Positions 1-6,995 of a stretch of DNA of 13,699 nt are shown here, piece after piece (position 1 is the first letter of the stretch; the number at the start of each line of letters is the position of its first letter). The stretch covers positions 1 to 13,699 of the forward strand of contig MDYQ01000396.1 of the NCBI GenBank assembly GCA_003024175.1. The letters run 5' to 3'. A program made the translations under genes and the position numbers. Below the pieces are notes generated by a model that saw only the letters and a program-made list of their open reading frames with translations, had not been told where the DNA came from and searched no databases. Source of the DNA: Planoprotostelium fungivorum (taxonomy: Eukaryota; Evosea; Variosea; Cavosteliida; Cavosteliaceae).

Positions 1-110
1 TTTTCCTCAGATATTCCACCTAAGACGCTTGAGCAGGAAGAAAATCCAACATATACGTAATATGAACTTTGTGTCAACTTTCTGGTCACGTGACACAGCC
101 AGAACCCCTC

Positions 111-483
111 TTAGCTGCCGCTCATCGAGCTAGAGCCTGAGAGGCCCGTAGAGCCCCATAGAGGTCCTGGGAACCCGCAACGAGAGTAAAGAGAATCAAA
201 AGAGAATAAAGAAGGGTCAGGACTCACCGGCTGTCTGGACGGGAGGGACTATGGCGTCCCTCAGATCTACCCATAGCTCGTCCACGTTGTTTGGTGGAGG
301 CTGTGCGTTGGCTGCTTGTGCATCTGCATACCAGGAATCGATTTCGTCGTCTTCAACAGTAGGATCACTCAGAATCCTGGTTGATGCCTTTCCACGAAAT
401 GCTGAGTTATAGCCGTTCTGTCTGTGTTGTTGGACTAAGTTGAGCAGAGCGGCTCTATTGGGGTGATTGGCAGTGTAAGGCAT
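111..483 (-). CDS. Header-only paralogue of the 4509-5888 gene (two coding exons)
   Basis: Two coding exons on the minus strand: 483..228 and 166..111, with a 61-nt intron (227..167, GTGAGT...CAG, phase 1). The product is about 103 aa. It begins MPYTANHPNR, contains a helical-looking stretch with NGYN and YADAQAAN, and ends in a Gly/Ser-rich linker closed by TAA at 113..111. A 5'-UTR intron (559..485) ends one base before the ATG. The exon plan, splice phase and most residues match the first two exons of the gene at 4509-5888. That copy has TTA (Leu) where this one has TAA, so this copy stops where the paralogue enters its effector exons. I do not recognise the module, and no signal peptide or membrane segment is visible. 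The window edge hides whether further exons once followed. Confidence 0.7.
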
Positions 484-484
484 C

Positions 485-612
485 CTGAAATGAAGGTAAG
501 AAAATTTGTAACATGAACCAACTTGAAGACCTGCGTTCGATCCGAGCGTATGATTTTACCTCTGAGACTGTTCAAAGTGGCGATGATTAATGACGGGATG
601 AAAAGGACGAGA
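485..612 (-). promoter_or_regulatory. Shared 5' leader and 5'-UTR intron of header copy 1
   Basis: The 21 bp at 592..612 match 5996..6016, upstream of the second header gene, with three mismatches. Just downstream, a 5'-UTR intron (559..485, 75 nt) opens with GTAAAATCATACGCTC; the second copy opens GTAAATTCATACGCTC. The intron acceptor lies next to the start codon in both copies. Conservation of leader and donor region but not of the intron middle suggests a retained core-promoter or leader function. This is inference; no transcript data are available. Confidence 0.45.
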
Positions 613-639
613 TCTGTTTAGGGTTTAGCAGAGTGCCCT

Positions 640-946
640 CATGAGGATCTCATGGCAGAAGCTGAGGAAGAGGGATTCTCCAACTGCAGAGTGGCCAATT
701 GTCATTTCCAACTGAATACACAAGCAATCAATTCACCAAACATGCCCCCCAAAGCTTATGAGACTTGTGCAGATCTCACAGGCGGCCAAGGACTATGGCA
801 GAGACACCCAGAGAGAACAGATGTATTACATCACCCAAACTGCAAGTGCTGGTCAGAAAGCTTGTCTAAGAGAGGAGGGATTGAGCACTTCCAACATCAA
901 CAAAGCCCTTCTTGACGCAGCAAAGGACATCCTCAAAAACAATTGA
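640..946 (+). CDS. Small helical protein or C-terminal exons, function unknown
   Basis: The best supported part is the frame ending at TGA 944-946. It is open from about 758 and rich in Ala, Gln and charged residues, with the pattern SNINKALLDAAKDILKNN at the end, consistent with amphipathic helices. An AATAAA lies 9 bp after the stop (956-961), which fits a true 3' end on this strand. A possible upstream exon starts at ATG 640 (MRISWQKLRKR). It would join across a 73-nt intron at 703-775 with a GTC donor and a CAG acceptor in phase 0. That donor is non-standard, so the upstream exon is tentative. The family is not recognised. It could be the remaining C-terminus of a larger truncated gene. 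Confidence 0.35.
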
Positions 947-1147
947 ACGGCCTCAAATAAATTGATCTCAGCCTATTCATATGCACCTGCCTTTTGCCTC
1001 CTTGTGTCTTTTGTATGATTTGAGTGTATAGATTTCCACACAGACTGCATAAAGCGAGTACAGAGCACATGAACGCTTACAAATGCTTTGCAGAGGATTA
1101 CCAAACAGAACACAGGAGACGAGCATTCAGTACGAGGAGAGTTGTAG

Positions 1148-1182
1148 AGAAATGGACTATAATATTCCCTTTTACTATGATG
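1148..1182. repeat. 35-bp dispersed repeat, copy A
   Basis: These 35 bp match 2549..2583 with two mismatches (TT versus CC in the middle), in the same orientation. On the minus strand both encode the same short peptide pattern, HHSKR-x-YYSPFL (x is E here, G in the other copy). In the other copy this lies upstream of the decayed alpha/beta-hydrolase. Copy A may therefore mark a second, more eroded fragment of that gene's 5' part between about 973 and 1230. I found no further coding match around it. Confidence 0.5.
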
Positions 1183-1294
1183 GCAATTCATTTGATGATG
1201 TCGCTATTTGCATCGAAATAAAAACGAAACAAAACGAAACTATGATGGCAAGCAAACAGATGGGATTCCGTGAATGATTATTTTTACAAGATAT

Positions 1295-2447
1295 TTATTT
1301 CTCTTCCGCCGTTTCTCTCCTCGACTCTTCTTCGGCAAAAGTTCTGAGACTCTCTTGAATGATGGATTCCATCACACTGTCGTCTAATGGTCTCCCTGAT
1401 AGACTAGACAGTGACCTTTCAATGGCCTCGTTCTCTTCTGCTGACATCTCTGAATGTCCATCTTCAACCCTGCCCCTTTGAGTCATTTATGTTTTGGATG
1501 ATGCACCTCCTCAGCAGTGGTTCAAAACTAGGAACACAAGATAGACTTGTGTTGTCAACAGGGTCCATTACAGTTTGCCCAATTTCGTTATCCCACAGTA
1601 CATTCTGTAAGAATACAACTACGTTCTCGTACAACGTCTCAGGCCGGATGCTATTGTGATCTCCCTCTACTTCAATCATCCTCTTATCACCCACATATGC
1701 ATCATAACTAGACCATCAGTTGGATTCTCTCGCTGGTATCTCACATTACTTTCGTGTGTTCAATGCAAATGAAGTTGTCATCGGATGCATGGATGAACAG
1801 AGCTGAACTGTTTAGAAAATCGAGGAGAGAACAATCACCAGGTATGAAACACTTGGCGGCTGATTGACAGGGCTCCAGATGACTGTTGAGGTCATCCAAA
1901 GTAGATCTGACTCTCTCACTTGATATCAAACTTGGCTTTGTTCAAGATGGACCTGCGGATGATCTTGAGCCCCAAAGAGACCATGAGCTTTATGATCTTT
2001 ATCTGCGTAGGATCGATACAGAGCCTTCACTTCACACTCACTTGAGACTTCTCTACAATCTCCTGGGAGACCTTTCTAAGAGACGAGAAGGAGGAATCCA
2101 AGATCAATCCACACAAGTCATAATGGGATTCAGCATAGAATAGACTGGTGGCAGCTTCCATACTTATTCCCCCAAAGAGCCAATCTCCCCACTTGACTGT
2201 CTTTCCGGGGGTGCTCTATCTTCTTTCGTCAATCTCGCTCATGGATCTGTACTTGCCACTGTCTGAACGTCTTCCTTCTCGAGGATTGGAGAGCTGTAAG
2301 ATACATTACACACTACAATGGTATTACATACCTGTGAGTCGGTCACGTGGCTACTCCGTCCTGAAGGAGAGGAAGATGATGTTGCTGACCCAAGTTCAGT
2401 ATTTCTACCTCATCCTCTTGTACATGGCAGCTCACATCATTTCCATG
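1295..2447 (-). pseudogene. Alpha/beta-hydrolase (serine esterase/peptidase S33-like), N-terminal half decayed
   Basis: Exons joined by phase, 5' to 3' on the minus strand: 2293..2253, 2215..2042, 2002..1920, 1882..1839, 1802..1745, 1707..1507 and 1469..1295, with introns of 36-39 nt. The C-terminal half is convincing. It has an ILDSSFSSL strand, PALFIHASDDN carrying the likely catalytic Asp, and VEGDHNSIRP carrying the catalytic His. The nucleophile elbow falls at 2160-2175 as G-x-SMEA where the family has GRSMGA. The strand before it (GRLALWG) and the elbow are in different frames, separated by one extra base in a G5 run (2169-2173). Further upstream a GRSSHVTDS exon (about 2332-2362) and an HGN motif (2447..2439) are recognisable, but their frames do not join the next exon. 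The acidic tail (last exon) resembles ubiquitin-interacting motifs. TAA at 1297..1295 lies inside AATAAA. Confidence 0.6.
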
Positions 2448-2548
2448 TCCATCAAATTTGCTCTCTTGAACTCATTTGCCCAGACATTCTGCGCTCCATA
2501 CAAGGTAGTCTCTTCCTTGAGGAGCTACAACGAGTGCATCAGCAAAAC

Positions 2549-2583
2549 AGAAATGGACTATAATACCCCCTTTTACTATGATG
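2549..2583. repeat. 35-bp dispersed repeat, copy B
   Basis: Partner of the repeat at 1148..1182 (two mismatches). It lies about 100 bp upstream of the HGN motif of the broken hydrolase, so it may be part of that gene's former N-terminal exon. Confidence 0.5.
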
Positions 2584-2652
2584 AGATACTCTCAGATTAT
2601 TGACGAGGCAATCGATCAGTTTTATTCGAACGTGGGGGTTTTGATTACAGAA

Positions 2653-3138
2653 TCAAACGAGATCCAGATCCTTGTCCAACGAGACATTGAGTAAATCCAC
2701 TTCTTCCTGGGTAGGTGCATGCGTCTCTACCGTCTTCACCTCAGAGACGTTTTGACCCTGAAGATAACAGGTGTGGGCCAGATGTTGTGAAGGAGAATTA
2801 GCCGGTGGGTTTAGGACTTGGCCGTAGGGGGTCTGAACGTATTGTGGCTGCTGTTGCACGTTCTGAACATTTTGCGGTTGCTGATGATGAGGATACTGTG
2901 GCTGGGCCGATTGGCGTGAAGAATACTGCATCGACAGCTGTGAATGATGCTAGGGATACTGAGAAGTCTGTTCGTGGACTGCGGACTGATTGATGTGAAC
3001 GGGAGGTGCTGTGAACTCCGAGTATAAAACATCTTTGAACACATCATGAGTCGTGCAATAGACTTCCGATTGGGATTTGTTGAATGTGTGAGCCACGAAG
3101 GCGCAGACGCCACAGATGAGGAGGGTGCTGAAGATCAT
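2653..3138 (-). CDS. Secreted or membrane-anchored Gln/Pro-rich protein interrupted by an in-frame TAG
   Basis: The ATG at 3138 begins MIFSTLLICGVCAFVA, a good signal peptide or single membrane anchor. About 35 polar residues follow, then a Gln/Pro/Tyr-rich tail with repeated QYP and PQYV units. It ends in an acidic stretch at TGA 2655..2653. The reading frame is the same throughout except for one TAG (2952..2950) between QYP and HHSQ, inside the Gln-rich part. A CAG at that point would give 161 continuous codons. The possibilities are a nonsense mutation, stop readthrough or a sequencing error. A 33-nt segment (2739..2707) near the 3' end has GT-AG borders, is a multiple of three and could be an intron. 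The upstream frame closes with TGA just before the membrane segment and no acceptor lies between, so this start is likely. Function unknown. Confidence 0.45.
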
Positions 3139-3356
3139 GATGACGGTGATCGTGATGACGGTGTATTGTCAAAATTCAATTATTGCTGATATTACTGTAG
3201 ATTATGTGTTCAAGGGGAAGACAGATCTACAACTCTAAGAAGGAGATGAGGTGGACACTGCCATCATGATTGTCCGACTGAAGAAGACTATAATGGTAAA
3301 TGTAATTGTTTGTTGATTCTCTGATCTGACAATTATAGAAAGAAACTGGAGAGATT
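3139..3356. other. Intergenic, no feature assigned
   Basis: I see no convincing exon, repeat or RNA gene here. It marks the change from the gene-rich left part to the AT-rich island. Confidence 0.4.
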
Positions 3357-3591
3357 GGACCATTGAGAAAAAACAAGAATATACAAACCTAATAGCTCAA
3401 AAAAACGAGCACCTTTTTTTGCAACTATTTGCTGTTTCCTTTTGATTTTCTGAAACAATGCCAAATTATATCAAAATTGATACATGTTATGTTGTTTTGC
3501 AAAATCAGATGGTCAACTTTGATTAATCAGGTGATGGAACAAAATCAAAAGATCTTTGCTAATGCATCAGAGCAAATTGACAAATACAACA

Positions 3592-3609
3592 GACCGCGCA
3601 TGTGCGGTC
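3592..3609. repeat. GC-rich palindrome in the AT-rich element
   Basis: A 6-bp stem (GACCGC/GCGGTC) with a 6-nt loop, conspicuous in otherwise AT-rich sequence. A second GC palindrome lies about 80 bp away (3688..3701). Confidence 0.6.
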
Positions 3610-3687
3610 CTGATAAACTTCAACATATAAGAAAAGTTTATGTAAAGTCAAGAAAAAAAATCACAGAAAATCCCAAATTGTTACTCA

Positions 3688-3701
3688 CCGCGCGTACGCG
3701 G
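3688..3701. repeat. GC-rich palindrome in the AT-rich element
   Basis: A perfect 14-bp palindrome (CCGCG, CGTA, CGCGG), the second of a pair inside the inverted-repeat element. Such pairs may be structural or protein-binding sites of the element; this is inference. Confidence 0.55.
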
Positions 3702-4090
3702 ACGGCTCAATTTTGGCATATTTTTCTGTATTTTTTGCATGCTTCATCGATAAGTTATGTCATTTTTTGTCATATAATGTACCAACAAAGTTCAAACATG
3801 TATATTACAGTTGAATTCAACAACTGAATTGAGAGTAAGTCAATTCTGACACAAGATTGAATTAGCAGTGCCCAACACCTGGCTGAGAGACAAACATTTC
3901 TGGACATAACATACATACTTTGTCATATCCTTCTAAATTGCATTTTGCTTCACCATTTCTGCATAAGAAATCAACTAGGTTGTGAAACTTCTTTAATTAC
4001 TACCATTTGCAGATTCCTACACATTCTTGTTTTTTCTCAATGGTCCGATAAAATCTACTTGTTTTCCTATGTTTTACTCTGAAATACAAT

Positions 4091-4192
4091 TTACTCATTT
4101 TCAACATCAACATCTGTGTCATCACCTGTATCCTCTGCAGCTTGTAGAATCCTTCTTCTGATTCTGCCTCTTGCATCTAGACCAGTTTCCTT
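4091..4192 (-). pseudogene. Terminal exon remnant, basic then acidic C-terminus
   Basis: An open frame of 33 codons lies between a TATAG acceptor at 4195..4193 and TAA at 4093..4091. It reads KETGLDARGRIRRR and then an Asp/Glu-rich end. Codon choice looks real, but no upstream exon joins in phase. Another open stretch lies at about 4210-4320 (minus) in an incompatible frame. It sits just outside the right inverted repeat of the 3357-4046 element and may be debris of a transposon gene or of a neighbouring gene. Family not recognised. Confidence 0.3.
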
Positions 4193-4508
4193 CTATACTA
4201 GCCTGCTGATAGTCTTAGTCTACAAATGTGAGTAGTGATAACTTTCTATTGTTCATTGTGCATGACATAATATTGATTCCTCTAGGCAGATTATGTATTT
4301 CAGTTTTACCAAGTTTGCCCTGTTCATAAACAGCAGTAGATGGATAGTCCTTGGATCAAAAACAGTTTGAGAAAAAAGAAAATGACAACCCATGCCTTTG
4401 CGCAAATGCAAAGTGGGTAAATAACGGTCATTTTTTACCCAACACATGAACACCACAGGTAATAAAACTAGAGGTATTTCATTTATTCAGGACCATGCAA
4501 CAAATTTT
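4193..4508. other. AT-rich spacer, no gene assigned
   Basis: It contains a small hairpin-forming inverted repeat (GGGTAAA/TTTACCC) around 4414-4440 and short open stretches on the minus strand that do not join. The 3' UTR of the gene ending at 4509 must lie here. Confidence 0.35.
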
Positions 4509-5888
4509 TTATGTGTACATCATTTGGATGTAATAAGGGAGACATTCCTCTTTAGGCAGGTCTGGGAGAATAGAGAGCTCCTCTTCCATAATACCACTTT
4601 GTGTGGCTTGCTTGACTATCTTCATACTGCTGAGCCCACAAACCTCCATATTTGGCTCCTTCCAATCTGGCTCAGGGTGTGCATCTCGCATAAAGATGGC
4701 TATGTGCTGCATGGCCAGATCCCCTCTCTGGCATCTACAACAATGAGGCCAGAACAAATAAAAGTTAATTACCTCCATTCCTCATAATAGCCGCCACCTG
4801 AATGGGGAGTCCAAAAATCAAAACGGGTTGAAAGATCTGTTTTGACAAGCAGAACCATATGATTTGAGACAGACAGTCCACAGAGCAGCTCACCAAGACA
4901 TTGTGGGTCGCTTGAATCCAGTTCGCTTGTCATCTTGTACTCAATAATAACCCGAAGCTGCTTTGCAATCTTCACTTTGGAGAGCTGATGGGATCAGTTA
5001 TGTGTTGTGTCAGATTGGCGTAATGGAAATACTCACCAGTCGTGGTACAATCACAGCGTCACACCCTCCTGACAAAAAGAATCGAGTGATATGAACGTTG
5101 CGAAAGAGCTTTCTTGACGGAAGTGGGTGTAGTATATATTCTTGGCGGTCTCCAACCCTAACTCCAAATTTGAGTAGTTGTGTACGGAGATGATCGGTAG
5201 CTGGACCAGTTGCGGCTGTTTGGTGGCCTGCCCATTGGTATGCCTCGTAATGGGAATTCTATCAAATTCAGCAAGATTTTTCGGGTGATCTTCTCACCTG
5301 AAACTCCGGAAGTATATCATATTGATTCTCATCCTCCTCACGCACCCTGATATCTAAATCAATCGTATTCAGGATAGACGAGATATGGTCCGATGACATC
5401 CTCGATAATGCAATGTGATCGTCCACTTCTTCTAATTTCCTCTTGATGTCTCGTATGTCCTGGCGAAATTCTGTGTAATCTGAAATATGTGAAAATGACC
5501 GTAACACCAAGCCAAAAAGACCCCTCTAAGCCGCCGCTATGGGAGCTAGAGCCTGAGAGGCCCGTAGAGCCCCATAGAGGTCCTGGAGACACCGCGACGA
5601 GAATATAGAGAGTAGAAAGAGAATAAAGAAGGGTCGACACTCACCAGCGGGGTCGGTCTGGGCGGAAGGAGAAAGTATGGCGTCTCTGAGGTCCTCCCAG
5701 TCAGCGTCGGTGTTGGCGGCTTGGGCATCGGCATACAACACATCGATGAAGGCGTCATCAACAGTGGCGTCATTGAGAATTCTGACAGCTGCCTTCGCAC
5801 GGAATGTGGTGTTGTAACCGTTGGTACGGTGCTGTTGAATTAGACCGTTGAGGAGACCTCGGTTGGGGTGGGTGGCGGTGTAAGGCAT
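4509..5888 (-). CDS. Header plus PD-(D/E)XK nuclease-like protein (crinkler-type effector layout)
   Basis: Six coding exons: 5888..5645, 5582..5508, 5479..5298, 5258..5037, 4984..4773 and 4734..4509. Introns are 62, 28, 39, 52 and 38 nt, all GT-AG with matching phase, giving 386 aa. Residues 1-82 form the header shared with the gene at 111-483. Residues 83-106 are a Gly/Ser linker. Residues 107-167 are charged and coiled-coil-like (DIKRKLEEVDDH). Residues 168-315 resemble a restriction-endonuclease fold: SGGCDAVIVPR (D234), then RVIIEYKM (E256, K258), then a helix with PQCLGELL (Q269). This is the D...ExK...Q pattern of PD-(D/E)XK nucleases fused to crinkler and related effectors. The last 70 residues are not recognised. 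No signal peptide is visible. A 5'-UTR intron (5974..5889) ends directly at the ATG. Function as a nuclease is inference. Confidence 0.72.
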
Positions 5889-6016
5889 CTGAAAAACATC
5901 AGTCAGAATGTAGAAGATGATGTACGCCGACGTCTCGAGAGGTTGAGGGCCAACGTCTGAGCGTATGAATTTACCTTTCGAATATTAGACGTGGCGACAG
6001 GATGATAAGGACAAGA
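5889..6016 (-). promoter_or_regulatory. Shared leader and 5'-UTR intron of the header-nuclease gene
   Basis: The 5'-UTR intron runs 5974..5889 (86 nt, GTAAATTC...TTTTTCAG) and its acceptor abuts the start codon. The 21-bp block at 5996..6016 is the counterpart of 592..612. The divergent plus-strand F-box frame begins at about the same place, so the region may hold a shared bidirectional promoter (inference). Confidence 0.45.
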
Positions 6017-6349
6017 TTCGCTAAGATGGTGAGAAAATGTGAATACACCGACGTCTATAGAGGTGATATGTCATTACCTTGGAGATGGCTTAAAATAAGG
6101 ACCTGGCTCAAAGGATCTTGTTCAAATGATGGTGGAATACGGTCTCAAGACCATCGTCTGCCTGATGAACTGTGGATTGATGTCTTCTCCTTCTTGCCTC
6201 TTGCCGACCTCTGTGCTCCTTGTTTCACTTCCACAACTCTCCGAGATGCTGCCCGCCATGATAAAAAAACTCCGAAACTGACCACATGGAAACGTGATGG
6301 ACCATGTCTCTGGTGGCGAAGTCTTCCCTTCAGCCACACGATTCCATGA
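6002..6349 (+). CDS. F-box protein, N-terminal exon (gene model incomplete)
   Basis: The frame contains a clear F-box, LPDELWIDVFSFLPLADLC followed by TSTTLRDAAR, at about 6160-6255. F-boxes bind Skp1 in SCF ubiquitin ligases. The frame closes at TGA 6347-6349. Just before, the +1 frame (about 6309-6380) is open and looks more protein-like (GGEVFPSATRFHDIK). Either an intron or a one-base shift near 6300 (an A7 run lies at 6263-6269) separates the F-box from what follows. The true start is unclear; ATG 6002 or 6068 are candidates, and an intron near 6028 (ATG followed by GTGAGA) is possible. The companion exons at 6511-6747 probably belong to the same gene. Divergent from the header gene. Confidence 0.5.
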   Translation: MIRTRFAKMVRKCEYTDVYRGDMSLPWRWLKIRTWLKGSCSNDGGIRSQDHRLPDELWIDVFSFLPLADLCAPCFTSTTLRDAARHDKKTPKLTTWKRDGPCLWWRSLPFSHTIP

Positions 6350-6510
6350 TATCAAAACTGCGCCAAAATAGAAGCACAGTGAGTGATCGGGTTTTCATGG
6401 GTGTTGAAACTGAAGTTCTGCAGGCTTGATGCCGAACAGCTCGATCGATCTTTGTCTTCTCCCCCTCTTGAGGCACCATCTACTCTTCTTAGCTCTTCTG
6501 AGAATTGTGA

Positions 6511-6747
6511 TGGCAACAATCGTGGCGTTTCACCCTTGATTTTGAAGGAGGAGGAGGAGACAATGCATCTGATATGGACGCTGAGACTGACGCTCTGTAT
6601 ACAGAGGTACAAAATACAGTGATGTGAGTACAGAAATGGTCAACGTTGAAGTCTGACAACCTTATTAGAGACGATGAATCTGTTCCAGTGTTCCAGTGTA
6701 AGACATGCCACAAACCAGTGTTGGGGTTTGAAAGAGGGATCCATTGA
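6511..6747 (+). CDS. Acidic exon plus CxxC exon, probable 3' end of the F-box gene
   Basis: Two exons join in phase 2: 6511..6623 and 6669..6747, with a 45-nt GTGAGT...TTAG intron. The first encodes SWRFTLDFEGGGG then an acidic stretch (DMDAETDALYTEV). The second encodes VPVFQCKTCHKPVLGFERG and then TGA. The single CxxC preceded by VFQ resembles the first half of Yippee/Mis18-like zinc folds, but the second cysteine pair is absent, so this is only a resemblance. A repeat array starts immediately at the stop codon and may have truncated the gene. Linkage to the F-box exon is inferred from position and strand. Confidence 0.4.
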
Positions 6748-6990
6748 TGAAGATGATCAAAGAGGGGGTGGGGTCAATTGACGATGAGTTTGATTGTTGA
6801 TGAATTTAATTGATGATGGAATCGATCGATGATGAATTTACCTGCTTCCACTTTCTTTTGTTGAATTCTCTCTTGAAACACTTGTTGTGTTGCTTACGAT
6901 CGATCGACTTCATCATCCATCAATCCCCTCTTTGATCGACTTCATCATCAATAGATCCATCTTCAATCGACTACATCATTCATCGATCCC
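6736..6990. repeat. Degenerate direct and inverted repeat array (about 30-bp units)
   Basis: Three degenerate units built on GATCGACTTCATCATC with a following ATCC lie at about 6904-6927, 6934-6958 and 6966-6990. The left arm at 6737..6768 is nearly the reverse complement of 6925..6958 (shared core CCCCTCTTTGATC...TTCATCA...GATCC). The stretch between carries related GATGAT/AATTGA motifs. A large imperfect hairpin is therefore possible. No open frame crosses it. Confidence 0.5.
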
Positions 6991-6995
6991 ATCCA

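Larger units (their letters stand above)
3357..4046. mobile_element. Non-autonomous terminal-inverted-repeat element (MITE-like), about 690 bp
   Basis: The two ends are perfect 24-bp inverted repeats: 3357..3380 and 4023..4046, each reading GGACCATTGAG inward and including a run of six A. The interior is AT-rich but carries two GC-rich palindromes, GACCGC/GCGGTC at 3592..3609 and CCGCG/CGCGG at 3688..3701. A 132-codon open frame inside (3429-3827) lacks any recognisable motif and is probably chance, so no transposase is present. No obvious target-site duplication flanks the repeats (left flank GAGATT, right flank GATAAA). The superfamily cannot be named. The repeats could also be subterminal in a larger element. 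Confidence 0.6.

Noticed and set aside
2350-2540. Minus-strand open stretch reading YGAQNVWANEFKRANLMDM, possible MAPEG-like fragment
   Set aside because: It overlaps the HGN region, has a TGA soon after, and the resemblance to membrane glutathione transferases is too weak.
2148-2603. Plus-strand 151-codon open frame with hydrophobic stretches
   Set aside because: It is antisense to the hydrolase exons, whose Asp, His and PALFIHA motifs and spliced frames are far better evidence.
3429-3827. Plus-strand 132-codon open frame in the AT-rich element
   Set aside because: It is low in complexity, spans both GC palindromes and has no motif. It lies wholly between the inverted repeats, so chance openness is more likely than a gene.
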